Below are positions 55,057 through 64,000 of a stretch of 64,000 nt of DNA, piece by piece. The notes below the pieces were generated by a model. It was not told where the DNA came from, did not search any database, and was given only the letters and a program-made list of their open reading frames with translations. The stretch comes from Sipunculus nudus (Eukaryota; Annelida; Sipuncula; Golfingiida; Sipunculidae), in NCBI GenBank assembly GCA_026874595.1, contig CM049308.1:43347327-43411326 (forward strand), given 5' to 3'. Position 1 is the stretch's first letter, and every line of letters starts with the position of its first letter. Both the position numbers and the translations under genes were made by a program.

Positions 55057-55506
55057 TACTAGTACTACTATTGTTCATAATTTTTTATCATTTTTTTTCT
55101 ATTACTGCCAACTACTGTTTAAATGTTTTGGAATGACTGCCTATTGCTATGATCTATAATATGTAATGTATTAATCAGCTTAGAAGATTAATTCATTGAA
55201 CGTTTCCTGTGGCTAACCAAAGTGAGCTGTGGCTAATGTCTATATGATTTTCCAACCTAATTAGCCACAGTGGCTAACAAGTTTCTATGGCCAGCGCTAG
55301 CCCAGTATTACATATCCAGATTCTGATTATTATAAGTTTTCAGTGTGCCTGGGCGGCCCTTCAGGTGTCACTTATTCATATGTTGGGATTAAATTACAAG
55401 GCTTCCACCCCCTTTGACTCATGCATCTTTTCAGGCAGGTGACCCACTGCACTTTCACCACAAATAAAAAACTTAAGTTTTATTTCTTTCCTAGTACCAT
55501 ACACCC
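55057..55506. other. no supported feature
   Basis: Several TGTGGCTAA and TTAGCCACAG words near 55210-55275 form short inverted pairs. No gene or element boundary apart from the TIR element that starts at 55509. Confidence 0.4.
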
Positions 55507-55508
55507 TA

Positions 55509-58500
55509 TAGTCCGTTCCACCAACCGTGAAACACTGTTTTTTCACGTTTTCTTTTCTACCTTGATATATAATCTGTGTACTTAGCGGTCAGGTGAATGC
55601 CTAGAAAACGACCTAATTTTAAATGAAGTTGGTCATAATGTATTAAAAAGAACTTACATCACGACGCTGAGGAGTTGTTTACTTTATGTGAGAAGTGCAT
55701 AGCCAACTTGGCCAAACTTAACGGCGTTGTATGTGAAATCTTTGCCGTCATAATGGAATGACGTAACCGTGACGTCACGGTCCTCGGGTGAAATTTCCTG
55801 AATACAGTAATGAAGAGGTCAGCAGGTGTCACCGTGTTCAGTAGACCCAGCTTGGCTACGATATCAAATACTTAATACTGCCCCTCTTTTAACATAGTAC
55901 ACAGAGCCCTGGTCATGGCCAGGCAGGCAGTTTCATTCATGCAGCCTGTGGTCCAACTTGTCATTATATTTATACATCCGACATAAAAGGCATAATTATC
56001 CTAAACTGACGCAATTGATATTGCTTATTTTTTTCCACGTATCATATGTGTTTTAAGAACATTATTCATCATTGTTACCAAAGCCTGAGGTAAATTCACT
56101 TAAAACCAGTGTTTTGCACTGCCGGAAATCCTGTTCTAAGATGAGCTATTATATTTTGTCAACTTGTAATACACGCGGGCAGTACACTGTCATTGGAGGC
56201 AATGTAGGCTTCATGGCTCCATGGCAGCACAAACTGTGGGTAACAAAGCAAGGATTGCAAATTTAGAAAATGAATAGCTACCGTCCGAATTATAGTCATG
56301 GTACTGAAGTCACGAAATGAATTGTGATTTTATCATAAATATTCCATTTGTTTATCAACAAAGTTCAAAAGAACTGGTATATTTATAATATATCAATGTG
56401 TCAAACCCCTCTTCAAATATTGGACTGTTCTAGCCAAGCTGAAACATTGTCCAATGAGGTTCGATCATTTGCTTGTGCATCGCCAATACTTTTCATGTAA
56501 AAATTGCTAATGGTGTTAAATTTGTTCCTTTTTTTGGGTCATTTCCTAATAACTATTACTTATCTGACATTTTCCTGGTGTTTTTATCATTATATGGTCC
56601 ATCTCTTCATTATTTACTTAATATTTGAGATCAAATATTAAGTAAATAATAAAGAGATGGACCATACAGTGCGAAAACGCAGGGATAAAGCCAGATAAAA
56701 AATAGTTATAAGGAAATGAACCAGAAAAGGAACAAATTTAACCGAAATCTGTACTAATAGCAATTCAAGCGCCTGTGTTGTGACCATGTACAAACTTGGG
56801 TCGACACATCTTCACCCATGGTTTATGGAAATGTTACTAATTTTCCTCCCAGTAAAGCTTGATTAACAGGATATAGTGAAATACATTTCGTTCGTTCTTA
56901 CAGAATGAGGATGCCGGGCTTGATTTTAACCACTTCGTAGTTTCACTAGTGTTGTTCAACTGCATGTACATATATAGATATATCATATGTGGCTGATGTA
57001 TCAAATTTTATGTCCACAGCCGGTGCGAATCTGTTCAAATTTGAAAAAAAAATGCAACTTTACTTGTCACCTTCACACAAAAGGTTGCGAAAATTTCTAT
57101 GCAAATCCACGTATTCATGAGTCCGTGAAACCTGTATATATATGGGTCAGGCCACTGAAAATGGCCCCAGCCAGTGATCATAATGAAAGAAGATACAACA
57201 CATGACATATATTTGAATCCTCATAATAAATATTTAAGACTTCTAAAATTAACTCTTTTGTCTGACCAGGTCAAAAAACGGTATCATAAAAATATATGCA
57301 ATAGCCAATCTGCAGTATCTATATAGGCTCAATGTTAAGCCACTCCAGATTTGGTTTTTGTTTAAATTTCATTTTGCACACTATATAGCCAGCTGAAACC
57401 GTGTTTTGTTTATTTCCTGTAGGAACATAATTTTCAAATTTCACAAGAAAACATTAGAGATCGTAAAAAAATGTGTATTTTCGGACATCTTTTCATATAA
57501 TATGCCGACAGCAAGGTGTGTAAATTTTACTAAATTACTAATTCCGTAAAATACTCTGATGGATTACTTTAATTATTATATATAGAGATAAATGATCAGT
57601 AAAATTGAATATGTACCTGTAGCTCACATGGAAACATTATGACCTCAAATGGGGACACCCAGTAAATAGATAAATCACTGTTTTCCTTATTATTCTTTGC
57701 CTTAGCAGATGAACAAATAATTTTTCCACATACAAAAATTACATATCATCGTGCAGGATTTTTCCAGCTGGGGTGAATGCCGTTGGAATTAAAGGCTGAG
57801 GACAAAATAAAAGGACCTGGGGAAATTTTCAGTGGCCTTACCCATATACTGGCCTCTTGCCACCCCCACTTATTATGAACTGGTCGGAAGTATTATTCTC
57901 CCAACCTATGACCGTTCCAGGCGTACTTGCAGCGCGATATAGACGATCCCATTTCAAGGTTGGGATGACGCAAGACATCAATTATAATGTTTATTCTGGT
58001 CTGTAGGTTATGCCTAAATTAAGGCAGAAATGAAATGTTTTCAGAAAAAAACATTTAATTGATATGTGGACATAATCACTGTATACATACGTCATATTTA
58101 AAAAAGCAAGTGGTAATGAATATATGTTTCTGATATTACCAAAAAATTCATAGTAGGCCTTCGGAAACACCAGAATTTCCTTTTCCATGGAAAATAGAAA
58201 AAAAAAATCAACGCAAGGCTAATCAAATATTGTGCTAGTGACAAAGGCATTTATGTAAACTTGGGCAGGAAAGGTGATGTGTTCAGTTGTCTGTCACTGA
58301 GGAATAGTTTATGAATGAAAACGAAAGTTCATTCAAATTAAAAATTTACACCCCTGCGGAGCTTGAAATTGACATTGGATTGAATGGACTGTGTGACCTC
58401 TGCACAGAGAGCCGCCAATGATACATTGTAAAAGGTGGTAGTGCGTGGGGACCAGCCTGGAGAAAATCTGTAGAGCACACACGTGTACACAAGAAATTAG

Positions 58501-59121
58501 AAATCTTCCATTGATATTTAAAATATTGGTGGTGGCAGTGGAAATAACACTTTTGAACGGTGTACGTCACTGTTATCAACACATTCAGGTGATACATGGT
58601 TTTTTTCGTGATGAATATACCGACTCCTTGTTGTAACTTTATTGTTGTTGTATATGTATCAGGTTTTTTTGTTATCCTGTCTCTGTAAAAGCGCATCGAA
58701 GGGAGAGAGCAGGGATGCCATTCATCATTCATGTACAATCATATGATATAACAGGGGCTACATGCATGTATTAATGATAGAACTTAACGTGCTAACTGCT
58801 ATTATTGTTTGATAACCTCACATCGCCAAACAGCGGAATTCTATCTCCTGCAAAATGGAACACCGCTTATGACGTCACGCACGTGCGAGGCAGAATCTTG
58901 CCAGTTGACCAGGTACAAAATGTCGTAAACAGCCCGCGAGTTTCTCCTGGATTTTGATTTTTGTTCATTACAGGCTATTCATCTCGGGTATGTGGCATTT
59001 TTCCTGTCAGAAAATTAGGTCGCGTTCTCATTTAACTCTGCACCAAAAATCTTTGTTCTGTCTCAATTCCTTTAAAAATGATCGTGAAAAAACAGTGTTT
59101 CACGGTTGGTGAAACGGACTA
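55509..59121. mobile_element. 3.6-kb TIR element TAGTCCGTT...CACCAACCGTG with TA target duplication
   Basis: The left tip TAGTCCGTTCCACCAACCGT and what follows (GAAACACTGTTTTTTCACG) is repeated inverted at 59088-59121 with one mismatch. TA flanks both ends (55507-55508 and 59122-59123). Subterminal parts also correspond: GAAAACGACCTAATTTT near 55604 with AAAATTAGGTCGCGTTC near 59013, and GACGTCAC-bearing stretches near 55772 and 58870. The inside has no transposase ORF longer than about 130 residues, so it is non-autonomous or decayed. A foldback element lies within it at 56516-56741. Confidence 0.75.
56516..56741. mobile_element. foldback element, ~110-bp arms, TTAA at both tips
   Basis: A near-perfect palindrome centred near 56630 (TTTGAGATCAAA). 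The inner 35-bp arms are almost identical; outer parts pair with bulges (TTTGTTCCTTTT with AAAAGGAACAAA; GGTCATTTCCTAATAACTAT with ATAGTTATAAGGAAATGAAC). TTAA ends both tips. That could be a piggyBac-type target, but it is also part of the palindrome, so class is open. A transcript would form a long hairpin. Confidence 0.8.
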
Positions 59122-59425
59122 TAGTCCATACATGGACCTCTATGTCCTATGATACTTCTGCTGGACGGACTACATACACCCGAACCTAGACCAATTATAA
59201 TGAACTGTAAATATACAGTACATGAAGAAAAACAACATTTACACTCACCTGCACAACAGACACTGGTAAGCTCAAAACTTCATTAGCTCAAGACAAATGG
59301 CTCGTAGGGATGGCTGTCTCGAATGAAAACAAGATGGCGAACAGACGCTGACTGTGGAAAAATACGTCCACTCCAACTACGAATCTGACCATAAATGATA
59401 CCGCGTTTCTTGAGCCTGCGTGGAG
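59122..59425. other. short interval between two TIR elements
   Basis: About 300 bp with no gene, lying between the 55509-59121 element and the long-TIR element that starts near 59426. Confidence 0.4.
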
Positions 59426-60484
59426 CTTAACCGCACTCGGTAAAACCCGGAATTTCCTCGGAATTTCCGAGGGATCTCGGAATAAAAAAAGTTAATGCGT
59501 TTCTTACAACTGACGATCCATTTGAGAGGTTTAAATAGTGTACAGTGTAACCGAGCAACTATTTATCTTTCCTTTTCTGTTTCTTCCTGGCCAAAATCAC
59601 ACCCTGTTACGGAACAGAGGACGATTTTATAAAGTTCCTTTGAAACAGTCTAGTTCGCTAAAATTTTAGAGGCGACTGCAGATTTAATGGAAAATCGACA
59701 CCCAAGGTGACAGAAACCTGCCCTTTAAAACCACATAATTATGATTATATATAAGATTCTATATATAGCTTAATCTTGATTATAATGACTTAATAATATA
59801 GTAAACTGACAATATTAATAATAACTATACATAAACCATAAAATTACTGCTCTTATATGGCATCTAGCCAACCATGACTAATTCATTAATTTAATACCCA
59901 TAACGGAACTCGTATTTTTTAAAATAATATATACATAATATGGTAATGGTATTGAAAAGCAATAAACATTACGGACATCCATACACAATAATGAAAGTTT
60001 GGAAATTTCTTATGAAAATAAAACAAATACATGTATACATATAAAACATAGATATAATTTTATTTATACAGGTATACGATATATTAAACATCTATATATA
60101 AATCATAATATAAGATTATAAGTTCATAAGATTTGAAGCACTTTGACAAATGCTTCGAAAAAAAATACATTAAAATATATTAGAAAAAGTAAATCACGAT
60201 AACAGTTTTTACATGTGCACTAGAATGTTTTGAAATATAGGAACATGAATTTTCGTGATTTTGGTCATTTTCTGTAGAATGAAAAAAAAGGCAACAGACC
60301 TCAAAGTTAATTTAATATATACGCTTGACCAAAATCATAAAATTTCTTTATATATAATGGTGACTAAAGTATTTATACAGAGTTTCTTTTAGGAGAAAGC
60401 TAAATGCAGTAGGAAAAACAAGGGACCTATGGGTCACTGTGCTCAGCTGACGTTAACCTTGAAGGTGAAAATCTAAAATAATAA

Positions 60485-60718
60485 CTAATGGAGATAAAGT
60501 GTAAGAGAAAGAGGTAATAAAGGCCATGGTTGGTTTATATGATTGGTTTGTATTGATGAGCAAGAAATTGTTGCAAAAAATATTTTGTGACCTGACCATG
60601 TGTTTCCTAATGTTGAAACTAAAGCATGTGAGCAGTTTGTGAACAAATGATCTGTACTATTACCATGATCATTAGTTGGTTTTTCGATTAACTGTTGACA
60701 TTTCAGTAGTTTACACAT
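60485..60718 (-). pseudogene. endonuclease (EEP/AP-like) C-terminal fragment inside E5
   Basis: The 77-residue frame contains CQQLIEKPTNDHGNSTDHLF, then TN and, further on, SGHKIFFATIS. This follows the C-terminal pattern of AP-like endonuclease domains, here FVTKPTTDRGTLIDHIYHN and SDHDITLCSF in the Helentron at 15570-22223. The catalytic SDH is SGH in the fragment, so it would be inactive. It could come from a Helentron endonuclease or from a LINE-type endonuclease; the text fits both. Only the last third of the domain is present. Confidence 0.5.
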
Positions 60719-62227
60719 TTGTTCAATTGAATCTATTTTTTTGTATAATATATATTATTGAATATATATGTATTTTATTTATGAAATGTATACAGTTGAA
60801 ATATAGCTAATTAACAACATAAAACAGGGCAAACAAAGCCTGATCGCAAATTCTGCTGAGGCAGGAAAATAATGAAGAAATGTCTGTATTAAATCCTGAT
60901 TTTTTTATCACATCAATTATTTTCTAATTTAAGTTTATATTTCTATACATTTCCAATTTAACATATATATCTGAATATAAAAGTTGATTCATAATTCTCA
61001 AATGCATCATCATAAATCTCAATCTTGTCAGATAACACCACATCATGCATACAAATGTTTATTTATTTTTTACCACAAAAATATATCTTTTAAATCTGCA
61101 AAACAATAAATATCTAAAAATAATACTTGATTTAGATTTCACAATTTTTAATTGTGTCTTTATTTATCCATAATGTGCTTCATATTTATTAATAATTTAA
61201 GCATACTGATGGGTTCCTTTATATTTGTTAAAATCATTTAAAAGAAAATTGATTTCTTTAAAAATGCTACATTACACAACATTGCATCTTCTGGATTACA
61301 CCTTGAATTATTTTTTCAAGGAAAGTTTTTGCATATCGGAGTGGAAACAGCATTACAATTAAGGAGATACAGTGAAAACAATAACAATTACTGCATAACA
61401 CTTGGTGCGTTGGGTTTGCGGGGGGGTGGGGGGTGGGGGGGGTGATTGGGGTGGTGACATGAGAATAACTGTACACCTGTCACAGCAGGGGATCTCCCCC
61501 AGTGACTGTAACAAATCAGAAACCCTGGAATAGCTGACTTCCAGTGACCTGGAGTGGGACCCTGCATCTGTAATCAAAGCAAGTGACTACAGAAAAAAAA
61601 TCAATAACTAGCTTAATTTTCAAGCTTTTATTTCCAAATTTCAGATTTAGACAAACTAAATATTTATGTTTACATGCTGTGAAAATTAAATCAATGGTGC
61701 TTACAGGAAAAAAACGTGCCATGGTCAAAGTTGGGAAAATTTAAGGTACTGATTTTTATTTTTATGCTAATAACTTAAAAAATTTACAAAATTCAGATCT
61801 AATTTTGGGTAAACAATTGAATCTTAATTAAACATAGTTATATACTTGAAAAAATACTCTAGTTTCAAAATTTTTCATGTTAAGTGAGTTATTATTTTTC
61901 CTGATTTTTTACAAAGTCCAATATGTTTGGGCCCACAACTTTAAGAATTTATAGTTTACAGACTTAATTTCTGGCATGTACATAGGAACTATATAGAGGA
62001 ATATTTATTGTAAATATGAGGAAAAACAGACGAGTGGTTTTGATATGAGGCAGTCCTGAAGTGTGAAAATAGGATTTTAATAAAAAATTGAGGTTTTTCC
62101 TTAATTTCTCAAAGGAACGAAGTCGCAAAGACCCAGTTTTCGGCTTGGTAGGAGATCTTGGGGACATCCAACATTATGCTGAATTTTGGATTTCTAGGTC
62201 TTGCGGTTTCAAAACGTGCCACATCTA

Positions 62228-62271
62228 CGGACGGACGGACGGACGGACGGACAGACGGACGGACGACGGAC
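62228..62271. repeat. (ACGG)n microsatellite in E5
   Basis: GGACGGAC-type repeats, about ten copies with one GGACA interruption, directly before the conserved right end of the element. Confidence 0.9.
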
Positions 62272-62341
62272 AATGGACCACGACTATAGCTCAGATGACT
62301 TATAGTCAGCTGAGCTAAAAATCAATTGGTATATGTATGTA

Positions 62342-62345
<4 letters not shown>

Positions 62346-62404
<59 letters not shown>
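62346..62404. repeat. (TA)n microsatellite
   Basis: About 59 bp of TA just outside the right end of E5. Confidence 0.95.
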
Positions 62405-62408
<4 letters not shown>

Positions 62409-62580
62409 ATAATATATATATCCCACTGACAGTGAACCACTTTTCTGTGTATTTTATTTATCATTTATTTCGTACATACATTGTACAATATAATATTTAT
62501 GGTCATGAAAAAGTGCAGAGATTTGTCGTGCTTTATAACAAAAATATAAAGTGTGCATAATCAAAAGCCGTTGTGCTTGC

Positions 62581-62766
62581 TTATTGAGTGGATATCACGG
62601 CAAGCATATGTTCTAAATCTGCCCTGTCAAAATTTTCTACATACATCGTACAATCAAGACATTCAATAATTTCTCTTACCAACTCTGCCTGAGCATATTC
62701 ATCTTCATTGAATGAGAATCTATTAATAATCTGTTTTCTAATCTCTTTTTGGTACGATTTGGACAT
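62581..62766 (-). CDS. possible 61-residue small protein, unknown function
   Basis: Starting at ATG 62764-62766 and ending TAA 62581-62583, the frame gives MSKSYQKEIRKQIINRF, then acidic helical text including EYAQAELVREIIECLD and FDRADLEHMLAVIS. The frame is open 38 codons further upstream, but that part reads through a TA-rich duplicated patch, so I chose the internal Met. Composition (mixed charge, few Ser/Leu runs) is more protein-like than other short ORFs here. On the minus strand it is preceded by TTTATAT (62851-62858) and two TGACGTCA sites, and followed by several AATAAA-like strings near 62450-62470. I recognise no family. It lies in the inner part of the long-TIR element and could be cargo of it or chance. 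Confidence 0.4.
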   Translation of the reverse strand: MSKSYQKEIRKQIINRFSFNEDEYAQAELVREIIECLDCTMYVENFDRADLEHMLAVISTQ

Positions 62767-62920
62767 TTTTGTATACCCTTTCCATCTATAAAACAATGAA
62801 CCAGCATGGCTATTCATACATCTATATATATATAATATATGTCGCACACCATATAAAGCCATCAGTCCTCCCCGCTGCATGCAAAATTCGCCGTGCCGAC
62901 ACGTGTAGTGGGTAAGACTA

Positions 62921-62964
62921 TGACGTCACTACTATGACGTCACTTCGCTGATTCATATATAAAA
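62921..62964 (+). promoter_or_regulatory. two CRE palindromes and a TATA box
   Basis: TGACGTCA at 62921-62928 and again at 62935-62942, then TATATAAAA at 62956-62964, 13 bp further on. This is a plausible plus-strand RNA polymerase II promoter. The CREs are palindromic, so they could also serve the minus-strand ORF ending at 62581. Motif evidence only. Confidence 0.45.
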
Positions 62965-62995
62965 GTGTACAAATACACAGAGGGGTTGGGGATCT

Positions 62996-63084
62996 GTCAT
63001 GGCAAAGAGGACTAAGGCAGCCGCACCGGAAATCGGAAGATCGTGGGTTCGGATCCCACTGGCAGTGACTGAACCACTTTTCTG
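62996..63084 (+). mobile_element. tRNA-derived SINE-like sequence
   Basis: TGGCAAAGAGGACTAAGGC (from 63000) resembles a tRNA A-box and D-arm, and GTGGGTTCGGATCCCAC (63044-63060) is a perfect T-arm with B-box. The spacing is tRNA-like, and CCG/CGG can close an anticodon-type loop, but no full acceptor stem forms. A tail word GAACCACTTTTCTGTGTAT follows and recurs alone near 62434-62453, suggesting a dispersed family. Confidence 0.5.
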
Positions 63085-63537
63085 TGTATACCCTTTCCAT
63101 CTATAAAACAATGAACCAGCATGGCTATTCATACATCTATATATATATATAATATATGTGACTATATAAACGAACTCTGTTGATTCAAGTATTAGCTAAA
63201 CATGAAATCAGAGTTTCATAATTATTGCATTTTAAATTGGCCACGTCTGTCCCCTGTTTTTAACGGCAATTCTACAATCACTTCCAACATTTTAATGAAC
63301 ATGCCGGCCGTCTTGCTCGTTTCAAAACAATATAACAAAATCGTCCTCTGTACCTTAAAGACAAATTATTTTGGCCAGGAAAAGACAGAAACGGAAAGAT
63401 TAATAGTTGTCCGATCAGTTTGTACAGTTTTAAACCACCTGAATTGGTTCTCAGGTGTAGGAAAAGCATTCACTTTTATTCCAAAATTTCTCGGAAATTC
63501 CGCGGATACTCCGGGTTTTACCGAGTGCCCAGGTTAA

Positions 63538-64000
63538 CGCCATATCGACTCAAACCCGGATGTTGGATGTCACAACCTCAAATGCGTAGACTGAAACCGA
63601 GGTGCCCTAGGTAGCTCTCCCCACCTGAAACTAAATGGACTAAATCTCCGATGTCAACATTCACGGTAATAAATTGAGAAATCGGATGTCTTCTGGCTTT
63701 CTAATTATGATATAATACGTAATCATTGCGCCTTAAATCTTATCTAAACAAATTTCCTGCACTATAGTTTTTTTAACCATTATAGGCCTTTAACATAATT
63801 AAATCCTTGACACACAATAGTTATTCAATAAAATATCTATAAAAATGAGCAGACTAAAATTTACAAAGTTGCAGATTATTTTGTATTGTAATTTTATCAC
63901 AAACAAGGTGGCGCCGTGCACCCCCGACGCCCTCTGAACCCCCCCCCCCCCCCCCTCCCCGGTCTGTGAATCCCCCACAATTTTTAAAACCAATGGATAC
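63538..64000. other. no supported gene; C-rich tract near the end
   Basis: 63905-63960 holds AAGGTGGCGCCGTGCACCCC, then a run of about 20 C. This resembles the inside of the C-rich MITEs but may be cut by the window end. The rest is AT-rich and unassigned. Confidence 0.4.

Larger units (their letters stand above)
60420..62321 (+). mobile_element. HINE/pearl-like element E5
   Basis: Left end AAGGGACCTATGGGTCACTG then TGCTCAGCTGAC; right end an (ACGG)n tract at 62228-62271, CTATAGCTCAGATGACTTAT, then AGTCAGCTGAGCTAAAA. The core unit at 61721-62215 is almost the same as the E2 unit at 36528-37020 (ATGGTCAAAGTTGG, CCCAGTTTTCGGCTTGGTAG). It contains an endonuclease-like fragment near its left end and a G-rich stretch near 61420. 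Nested in the long-TIR element. Confidence 0.75.
62771..63158. repeat. ~72-bp direct repeat, copies 315 bp apart
   Basis: GTATACCCTTTCCATCTATA and the following ~50 bases (to ATACATCTATATATATA) occur at 62771-62842 and 63086-63158, nearly identical. Between them lie the CRE sites and the tRNA-like sequence. This could be a local duplication or the scar of an insertion. Confidence 0.8.
59426..63537. mobile_element. element with ~290-bp TIRs, tip CTTAACCGCACTCGGTAAAA
   Basis: 59426-59715 and 63245-63537 are diverged inverted repeats: CACTCGGTAAAACCCGGA at both tips, then GGAATTTCCGAG, ACAACTATTAATCTTTCC against GCAACTATTTATCTTTCC, TTCCTGGCCAAAAT and ACAGAGGACGATTTT. Excluding the nested E5, the original insert was about 2.2 kb. 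It encloses a small minus-strand ORF (62581-62766), CRE motifs and a tRNA-like sequence. No transposase is recognised. Target duplication not clear. Confidence 0.7.

Noticed and set aside
58346-58738. 130-residue minus-strand ORF inside the 3.6-kb TIR element
   Set aside because: No recognisable motif and no similarity to a transposase; short frames of this length are expected in 64 kb.

Overview
This window looks like repeat-dense, AT-rich nuclear DNA from a marine invertebrate. I favour a mollusc, probably a bivalve, with low to moderate confidence. The grounds are the long (TA)n tracts, many short TIR elements, and a family of non-autonomous elements whose (ACGG)n tract lies next to a fixed right end, as described for bivalve 'pearl'/HINE-like elements. 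No complete host gene is recognisable. Nothing resembles a prokaryotic operon, rRNA, functional tRNA or CRISPR array.

The only large gene is on the minus strand at 15570-22223. It is an uninterrupted 2217-residue ORF encoding a Helentron (Helitron2-type) transposase: a basic 23-residue repeat region, a Cys pair region, an OTU-type cysteine protease domain, a Helitron Rep domain with HxH and a Y-x3-Y pair, a Pif1-like helicase, and a C-terminal AP-endonuclease-like domain. All key catalytic residues are present. Three copies of a ~322-bp tandem repeat lie directly behind its stop codon.

Layout: 0.66-5.8 kb holds old repeats and a palindromic foldback element with a nested MITE. 5.9-12.5 kb is a higher-order array of three unit types (A, B, C), rich in AGGTCA half-sites. 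12.5-14.4 kb is a unique-looking block; array and block recur together at 33.4-40.4 kb as a segmental duplication. The Helentron occupies about 14.6-23 kb. 24.3-28.5 kb is a tandem array carrying two insertions, one with a MULE-like element nested inside it. 29-33 kb is mostly featureless apart from one TIR element. 34.5-48.4 kb contains four HINE/pearl-like insertions. 43.4-52.2 kb contains broken tandem copies of a small Cys-rich coding sequence, interrupted by HINE-like and hAT-like insertions. 53-59.1 kb has a 130-bp repeat, an hAT-like MITE and a 3.6-kb TIR element. 59.4-63.5 kb is an element with ~290-bp TIRs that contains a HINE-like insertion, a tRNA-derived SINE-like sequence and a possible 61-residue gene with CRE/TATA-like motifs.

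The connecting theme is rolling-circle transposition. An apparently intact Helentron shares the window with at least five insertions of a non-autonomous family that has Helentron-associated architecture, one of which holds an endonuclease-like coding fragment. Whether this Helentron mobilises that family cannot be shown here, because its own termini could not be fixed.
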